Assembly: GCF_029894425.1 (NCBI RefSeq)
Contig: NZ_JARXYJ010000001.1
Location: 1,364,001 to 1,428,000 of the forward strand
Reading direction: 5' to 3'
DNA length: 64,000 nucleotides
Source of the DNA: Streptomyces sp. SAI-127
GTDB lineage: Bacteria > Actinomycetota > Actinomycetes > Streptomycetales > Streptomycetaceae
Shown here: positions 59,561-64,000 of the stretch, one piece after another
Layout of the letters: every line of letters begins with the position of its first letter
Numbering within the stretch: position 1 is the stretch's first letter
Notes under the pieces: generated by a model
What the model saw: the letters and a program-made list of their open reading frames with translations, nothing else
Databases searched by the model: none
Told to the model about the DNA's origin: nothing
Program-made: the position numbers and the translations under genes

Positions 59561-60778
59561 ATGGGCAGTGCGAACGGCTGCTGGAGCAGGCGCGGCTTCG
59601 TCGGCGTTCTCGCGGGAGCGGCCTCGGGACTCGTCGGCTGCTCGACGTCGTCCGGATCGTCGTCGGCGTCGGTGCCCTCGCGGACTCCCGGCTCCCCCGC
59701 TGGAACCTCACCGAGTCCGGCGAAAACTCCGTCCGCTCCGGCGCCGACCGGCCCCCGCCCCCTCTACCTCGGCACCTACACCTCCGCCGAGGGCGGCGGC
59801 AACGGCATCGGCGTCGCCGCGTACGACCCCGGCAGCGGGCGTATCACCGGCACGAGCACGATCACCGGCGTCACCAACCCCTCGTATCTCGCGCTGCACC
59901 CCGACGGCCGCACGCTGTACGCGGTCGCCGAGCAGGACGCCGGTGCCGTGACCGCCGTACGCCTGTCCGACCGCAAGGTCCTGGGGAGCCGCGGCACCGG
60001 CGGGGCGGGGCCGTGTCATCTCTCGGTGCATCCGGGCGGCCGCTGGCTGCTCAGCGCGAACTACGGCTCCGGCAGTGTGACCGTGCATCCGATCGACTCC
60101 TCGGGAGCGCTTGGCGAGCGCAGGGAAACGGTCACGCACTCCAGTCCGGCGCCGGGGCCCGGCCAGGAGGGTCCGCACGCCCACCAGTTCCTCACCAGTC
60201 CCGACGGCGGCCATGTGCTCGCCGTCGACCTGGGCACGGACACCGTCTACAGCTATCGCCTGAACGAACGGACCGGCGCTCTCACGGAGGTCTCGCAGGC
60301 GCACACCCGGGCCGGTGCCGGACCGCGCCACCTCACCTTCCATCCCGGGGGCCGGTACGCCTACCTGGCCAACGAGGCCGACAACACGGTGGCGGTCTGC
60401 GCCTACGACCGCAAGACCGGCCGCCTCTCCGTCGGGGCGGCGCAGTCCACGGGAACGGGCTCGGGCACGAACTACCCGGCGCAGCTGCTGGTCACGGCGA
60501 ACGGCTCGTACGCCTATCTCGCCAACCGGGGCCACAACAGCCTCACGCGCTACGCGGTGGAGGCGGACGGCGCCCGGCTCCGGCTGCTCGACACGGTTCC
60601 TGTGAACGGTGACTTCCCGCGGCAGATCGCCTTCTCGCCGGACGGGACACTGCTGTTCGCGGCGAACCAGAGGTCCAGCAGCGTCAGCGTGTTCCACGTG
60701 GACACGGCGAGCGGTGGCCTGCGGGCCGCCGGCCGGCCGTTCGCCTCACCCGTCGCGGTCTGTGCGCTGCCGCTGTAG
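59561..60778 (+). CDS. Tat-exported lactonase family (6-phosphogluconolactonase-type beta-propeller) lipoprotein
   Basis: A 405-aa exported protein. The twin-arginine signal SRRGFVG leads to the lipobox LVGCS (Cys about residue 28), then a Ser/Pro linker. The seven-bladed beta-propeller (about 65-400) matches the YbhE lactonase family (GPCHLSVHPGGRWLLSANYGSGSV, AGAGPRHLTFHPGGRYAYLANE). Cytoplasmic members hydrolyse 6-phosphogluconolactone. An exported lipoprotein may act on another lactone. It overlaps the DUF2470 gene by 33 bp at its 3' end. Confidence 0.88.
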   Translation: MGSANGCWSRRGFVGVLAGAASGLVGCSTSSGSSSASVPSRTPGSPAGTSPSPAKTPSAPAPTGPRPLYLGTYTSAEGGGNGIGVAAYDPGSGRITGTSTITGVTNPSYLALHPDGRTLYAVAEQDAGAVTAVRLSDRKVLGSRGTGGAGPCHLSVHPGGRWLLSANYGSGSVTVHPIDSSGALGERRETVTHSSPAPGPGQEGPHAHQFLTSPDGGHVLAVDLGTDTVYSYRLNERTGALTEVSQAHTRAGAGPRHLTFHPGGRYAYLANEADNTVAVCAYDRKTGRLSVGAAQSTGTGSGTNYPAQLLVTANGSYAYLANRGHNSLTRYAVEADGARLRLLDTVPVNGDFPRQIAFSPDGTLLFAANQRSSSVSVFHVDTASGGLRAAGRPFASPVAVCALPL

Positions 60779-61471
60779 GGCACGCGGGCAGGACGCGGCG
60801 CTCGCCTGGGTCAGCAGGACGTGCATGCGCTCCGTCAGCCGCGACACGTCGTCGGCGGGCGCGTGGAAGGGCAGGCGTACGTCGCCGTGGGCGCGGGCGC
60901 GCTCGATGCGCAGCGTCAGTCCGTGCCGGTCCACGGCGAGGGGCTGGACTCGGACCGCGCCGTGCAGGCTGTCGGCGTCGACGAGCCGGGTGAGCCGCTC
61001 GACCGCGTCGGGGTGGCAGTCGGCGAGGTGGGTGAGCAGCCGGGCCTCGGCCGTGGCGAGCGGGTCGGGCTCGGCGGCGGCGAACTCGTCGAGGTCGACG
61101 ACCACCGCGCCGGACGGCCGGCGCAGCACCACGCGCGTGGCCTTGAACTCCAGCCGGCCGTCCCCGGGGACGAACCAGCCGGCGATCCAGAGCCGGGCGC
61201 GGATACGGCTGCGCACGGGGACGGGTGCCACGTCGGCGAACTCCAGGACGGCGGACGGCTCGCCGCGGGGCGCGCAGATCGCGGCCGCGACCAGGGCGCT
61301 GTCCTCGGGCACCTGCAGTGTCACCCGCCCGTCCTCGGCGACGGTGTGCGCGCCGACGAACTCCTCGCGGCCGCCCTCTGCGGTCACCGCGCAGGACCAC
61401 GAGGCGGCGAGCACCGACCGGGCGTGCTCCGCCGCGGAAGGCGCGGCCGTCCAGGTTTGGCTGTCACCCAT
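60746..61471 (-). CDS. DUF2470 domain protein, iron-regulated
   Basis: A 241-aa cytoplasmic protein. The C-terminal part (LTHLADCHPDAVERLTRLV, GLTLRIERARAHGDVRLPFHAPADDVSRLTERMHVLL) matches DUF2470, seen in heme-utilisation and pyridoxamine-oxidase-like proteins. The N-terminal half (VLAASWSCAVTAEGGREEFVG) is unassigned. ATG 61471 has AGGAGG 6 nt upstream, and that site overlaps an iron box, so DmdR1/IdeR repression in high iron is expected (inference). Its role in iron or heme metabolism is not known. Confidence 0.82.
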   Translation of the reverse strand: MGDSQTWTAAPSAAEHARSVLAASWSCAVTAEGGREEFVGAHTVAEDGRVTLQVPEDSALVAAAICAPRGEPSAVLEFADVAPVPVRSRIRARLWIAGWFVPGDGRLEFKATRVVLRRPSGAVVVDLDEFAAAEPDPLATAEARLLTHLADCHPDAVERLTRLVDADSLHGAVRVQPLAVDRHGLTLRIERARAHGDVRLPFHAPADDVSRLTERMHVLLTQASAASCPRALQRQRTDRDG

Positions 61472-61482
61472 CCATTGCCTCC

Positions 61483-61501
61483 TAAGGTAAGCCTTGCCTA
61501 A
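61483..61501. promoter_or_regulatory. Iron box (DmdR1/IdeR-type)
   Basis: The minus-strand sequence TTAGGCAAGGCTTACCTTA matches 15 of 19 positions of the actinobacterial iron box TTAGGTTAGGCTAACCTAA. It lies directly before the DUF2470 start and overlaps its ribosome site. Iron-bound DmdR1 would repress transcription here. Confidence 0.8.
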
Positions 61502-61561
61502 CCTATCGAAGATCGGCGACGAAGCCAACCGTGGGACGCATGACGGACGTGCGAATCCCGG

Positions 61562-62170
61562 TCAGGGCCTGAGAACGCCGAGCAGGGCCCGTGCGCACAG
61601 ATCGCGCACCTGTTCCCGGGAGAGGTCCGAGCCCCTCAGCCACTCCAGACAGACGGCCGTGGTGAAGGCCAGCCAGCCACGGACGGCCAGCTGGAGGTCG
61701 GGGCGCTCTTCGGCCTGGGCCCCGAACTCCGGATCCGCGGCCAGTGCCGCCAGGATCTGCCGCTCCTGCGCGGCCAGTGCCCGCTGGTAGACCTTGCGGA
61801 CGGACTGGTCGCCGGCGGCGTCGGCGCGGTGAAAGGCGCGGTAGCCGTGCGCGTGCGCCGACACGTACTCCAGATAGGTGTCCAGCCCCGCGGTGAGCTG
61901 CTCGCGCACCGGGACGCCGGGCACGGCCGCGGTCATGGCCAGCATCCGCCCGCTCTCACGCTCGACGACCGCCGCGAAGAAGTCCCGCTTCGTCGGGAAG
62001 TAGTGGTAGAGCAGCCCGCGCGAGACACCGGCGATCTCCGCGACCTGCTCGATCCACACCTCGTCGTAGGGGCTCTCCGAGAACAGCCTCGCCCCCACCG
62101 ACAGGAGCTGCTCCCGGCGCTCCCCGGTGCTGAGCCTGCGGCGCGTGCGCTCGCCCTGCTTCCCGGCCAT
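61562..62170 (-). CDS. TetR family regulator beside the CYP102-like P450
   Basis: A 202-aa TetR protein. The helix-turn-helix (EQLLSVGARLFSESPYDEVWIEQVAEIAGVSRGLLYHYFPTKRDFFAAVV, about residues 19-68) is clear. The C-terminal domain is of the fatty-acid/AcrR-like kind. It is transcribed away from the CYP102-like gene across 107 bp containing candidate dyads. In Bacillus the CYP102 gene is repressed by the TetR protein Bm3R1, so the arrangement is analogous (established for BM3, inferred here). Confidence 0.92.
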   Translation of the reverse strand: MAGKQGERTRRRLSTGERREQLLSVGARLFSESPYDEVWIEQVAEIAGVSRGLLYHYFPTKRDFFAAVVERESGRMLAMTAAVPGVPVREQLTAGLDTYLEYVSAHAHGYRAFHRADAAGDQSVRKVYQRALAAQERQILAALAADPEFGAQAEERPDLQLAVRGWLAFTTAVCLEWLRGSDLSREQVRDLCARALLGVLRP

Positions 62171-62183
62171 GCCCGCACTTTAC

Positions 62184-62198
62184 TTGACGCCGGTTCAA
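62184..62198. promoter_or_regulatory. Candidate TetR operator 1
   Basis: TTGACGCCGGTTCAA is an imperfect dyad (TTGA-TCAA ends) 13 bp before the TetR start. TTGAAC recurs at 62225-62230. Confidence 0.4.
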
Positions 62199-62216
62199 CA
62201 ACGGGATCAGACTGAG

Positions 62217-62245
62217 GCGCGTTATTGAACCCACGTACAACGCGC
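62217..62245. promoter_or_regulatory. Candidate TetR operator 2
   Basis: GCGCGTT (62217-62223) and its complement AACGCGC (62239-62245) flank 15 bp, in the middle of the divergent TetR/P450 promoter region. Confidence 0.45.
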
Positions 62246-62277
62246 TCAACTGCCGCTGGATCAAGGGAGATCTCGTC

Positions 62278-63798
62278 ATGGCGGAGACGACGACAAGGGC
62301 CGCGCAGCCGAGGGGTTTCCGCAGTGCCGAGCTGGGCTGGCCGGAGCTGCACCGCATTCCGCGCCCGCCGCGCCGGCTCCCCCTGCTCGGTGACGTCCTC
62401 GGCGTCAACCGGGCGACCCCGCTCCAGGACTCCCTGCGCTTCGCCCGCCAATTGGGACCGATCTACCGGCGCAAGGCGTTCAACAGGGAGTTCGTGTTCG
62501 TCTGGGGTGCCGACCTGGTGGCGGACCTGGCGGACGAGTCGCGGTTCGCGAAGCATGTCGGTCTGGGGGTCGCCAATCTGCGGCCGGTCGCCGGCGACGG
62601 GCTGTTCACCGCGTACAACCACGAGCCGAACTGGCAGCTGGCACACGACGTGCTGGCACCGGGCTTCAGCCGCGAGGCGATGGAGGCCTACCACCCGATG
62701 ATGCTGGCCGTCGCCGGGCGGCTGACGGACCACTGGGACCGCGAGCAGACGGCGGGCCGGTCGGTGGACGTCCCCGGTGACATGACCAAGCTGACCCTGG
62801 AGACCATCGCGCGGACCGGGTTCGGCCATGACTTCGGCTCCTTCGAGCGGGACCGGCCGCATCCCTTCGTGACGGCCATGGTGGGCACCCTGACCTACGC
62901 GCAGCGCCTCAACTCCGTGCCCTTCCCGGCTCTTCTACGGCGTGCCGCGCAGCGCAACGCGGACGACATCGCCTACCTCAACCGCATGGTCGACGAACTG
63001 GTACAGGCCCGGCGCGCGGCGGGCGGGGACGGCGATCTCCTGGACCGGATGCTGGAGACGGCCCACCCGGAGACCGGTGAGCGGCTGTCGCCGGAGAACG
63101 TCCGCCGGCAGGTCATCACCTTCCTGGTGGCCGGTCACGAGACGACGTCGGGCGCGCTCTCCTTCGCCCTGCACTACCTCTCCCGGCACCCCGAGGTCGC
63201 GGCACGCGCACGTGCCGAGGTGGACCGGGTCTGGGGCTCGGCCGCCGTGCCGGGCTACGACCAGGTGGCGAAGCTGCGGTACGTGCGCCGGGTGCTGGAC
63301 GAGTCGCTGCGGCTGTGGCCCACGGCACCCGCGTTCGCCCGCGAGGCCGTCCAGGACACCGTGCTGGCCGGGCGGCACCCGATGCGCCGCGGGGCCTGGA
63401 CGCTGGTGCTCACGCCGATGCTGCAGCGCGATCCCGAGGTGTGGGGCGCCGACGCCGAGCGGTTCGACCCGGACCGCTTCGACCCCAAGGCCGTACGCTC
63501 GCGTCCCCCGCATGTCTTCAAGCCGTTCGGCACCGGGGCCCGGGCCTGCATCGGGCGGCAGTTCGCGCTCCACGAGGCCACGCTGGTGCTCGGTCTGCTG
63601 CTGCGCCGCTACGAGCTGCGGGCCGACCCCGGCTACCGGCTCAGCGTCACCGAGCGGCTGACGCTGATGCCGGAGGGGCTGCGGCTGCACTTGGAACAGC
63701 GGGCGGGCGGTGGCGCTACGGCCGCCCCCGTGGGGGATTCAGACGAGGCCCCGGCCGCCTCGGAGTCACGCTGTCCAGTGTCCAGGGCGGGTGAGTGA
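62278..63798 (+). CDS. Stand-alone CYP102-like fatty-acid hydroxylase P450
   Basis: A 506-aa P450 resembling the heme domain of P450BM3 (CYP102). Matching blocks are [36 protein letters not shown], the I-helix [24 protein letters not shown] (ExxR), and the heme loop [33 protein letters not shown]3 carries a fused reductase; here the protein ends after the heme domain with a disordered tail. S. coelicolor CYP102B1 has the same stand-alone form. A separate redox partner is needed. ATG 62278 has GGGAG 10 nt upstream. Confidence 0.93.
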   Translation: MAETTTRAAQPRGFRSAELGWPELHRIPRPPRRLPLLGDVLGVNRATPLQDSLRFARQLGPIYRRKAFNREFVFVWGADLVADLADESRFAKHVGLGVANLRPVAGDGLFTAYNHEPNWQLAHDVLAPGFSREAMEAYHPMMLAVAGRLTDHWDREQTAGRSVDVPGDMTKLTLETIARTGFGHDFGSFERDRPHPFVTAMVGTLTYAQRLNSVPFPALLRRAAQRNADDIAYLNRMVDELVQARRAAGGDGDLLDRMLETAHPETGERLSPENVRRQVITFLVAGHETTSGALSFALHYLSRHPEVAARARAEVDRVWGSAAVPGYDQVAKLRYVRRVLDESLRLWPTAPAFAREAVQDTVLAGRHPMRRGAWTLVLTPMLQRDPEVWGADAERFDPDRFDPKAVRSRPPHVFKPFGTGARACIGRQFALHEATLVLGLLLRRYELRADPGYRLSVTERLTLMPEGLRLHLEQRAGGGATAAPVGDSDEAPAASESRCPVSRAGE

Positions 63799-64000
63799 GT
63801 CCGGCAGCCGGGTGCCGGCGCTGCCCCGGGCCGCGTTCAGCTGGGGCTGGGTGAGGAAGAACGCGCCCGTCAGGTCCGCGTCCGTCAGGTCGGCGTCGCG
63901 CAGATCGGCGCCGATCAGATCCGCGCCGCGCAGGTCGGCGCCGGTGAGGTCGGCCGCTATGAGGTAGGCGCCGCGAAGGGTGGCTCCGCGCAGGTCGGCG
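63766..64000 (-). CDS. Pentapeptide-repeat protein, 5' part beyond the window
   Basis: About 77 residues of a protein built from A(D/N)LXX repeats ([39 protein letters not shown]) followed by [13 protein letters not shown]. The repeats fold into a right-handed beta-helix with a roughly DNA-like shape. Known roles include gyrase protection (MfpA, Qnr), but most members are uncharacterised. The stop codon is at 63766-63768, and the gene overlaps the P450 tail by 33 bp. Start and full length are not visible. Confidence 0.88.
   Translation of the reverse strand, partial: ADLRGATLRGAYLIAADLTGADLRGADLIGADLRDADLTDADLTGAFFLTQPQLNAARGSAGTRLPDSLTRPGHWTA

Noticed and set aside
1..64000. tRNA, rRNA, CRISPR arrays, insertion sequences or prophage genes
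   Set aside because: No cloverleaf, spacer-repeat pattern, transposase or phage structural motif was seen. Short RNA genes could still be missed by eye.

Overview
This window is chromosomal DNA from a high-GC actinomycete, almost certainly a Streptomyces. Third codon positions are strongly G/C-biased. Typical Streptomyces families are present: PAS/GAF/PP2C sigma regulators, an F420-type oxidoreductase, CYP105- and CYP102-like P450s, DUF4235, DUF4232 and DUF3626 proteins, a ROK repressor, a CGNR zinc-finger protein, a secreted GH9 cellulase with a CebR-type operator, and an IdeR/DmdR1-type iron box. I saw no phage, plasmid, insertion sequence, CRISPR array, tRNA or rRNA. I read it as accessory or arm-proximal chromosome, rich in regulators, secreted enzymes and oxidoreductases. 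I carried out no database search, so all family calls rest on motifs and recognition.

Layout. 1-4.8 kb: GH9 cellulase (partial, with CebR box) and a Tat-exported GH2 beta-galactosidase. 5-9.5 kb: a PAS-GAF-PP2C-ATPase regulator, a DUF4232 lipoprotein and an ArsB/SLC13-like permease. 9.5-18 kb: a membrane sigma-like/ricin-lectin fusion, AraC regulator / PhyH dioxygenase, aldo-keto reductase, flavoprotein, a DUF1348 gene facing its TetR regulator across two matching operators, and a P450-ferredoxin pair. 18-24.5 kb: small redox and membrane proteins, including a DUF1304-TetR operon with tandem operators. 24.5-29.7 kb: GlxA-type regulator facing a quinone oxidoreductase, and an aldehyde/alcohol dehydrogenase operon facing a MarR regulator with two operators. 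29.7-35.3 kb: STAS protein, PRPP synthetase paralogue, Tet(M)/OtrA-type GTPase with an overlapping leader ORF, P450 and DUF4230. 35.3-39 kb: a compact, tightly overlapping Mrp-like antiporter operon. 39-49 kb: VanZ, GH16 glucanase, a decayed topoisomerase IB, SDR, PHP, HAD, FUSC, a probably leaderless SDR, VanX-like peptidase and an epimerase. 49-54 kb: ROK, phosphotransferase, CPA1 antiporter and DUF3626. 54-64 kb: quinone oxidoreductase facing a CGNR protein across three 23-bp repeats, erythromycin esterase-like protein, second FUSC protein, lactonase, iron-boxed DUF2470 protein, TetR facing a stand-alone CYP102-like P450, and a pentapeptide-repeat protein running off the end.

How it works together. 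The window is mostly a string of small, self-contained regulator-target modules. Several have their operators visible in the divergent promoters: TetR/DUF1348, TetR/DUF1304, MarR/ALDH-ADH, CGNR/quinone oxidoreductase and TetR/CYP102. Carbohydrate scavenging (GH9, GH2, GH16), xenobiotic or aldehyde detoxification, antibiotic and membrane-stress functions and cation homeostasis are the main themes. I found no large biosynthetic cluster. The most interesting items are the CGNR repeat array, the sigma-like/lectin membrane fusion, the iron-boxed DUF2470 gene, the 19-bp-spacer leaderless promoter and the deleted topoisomerase IB.
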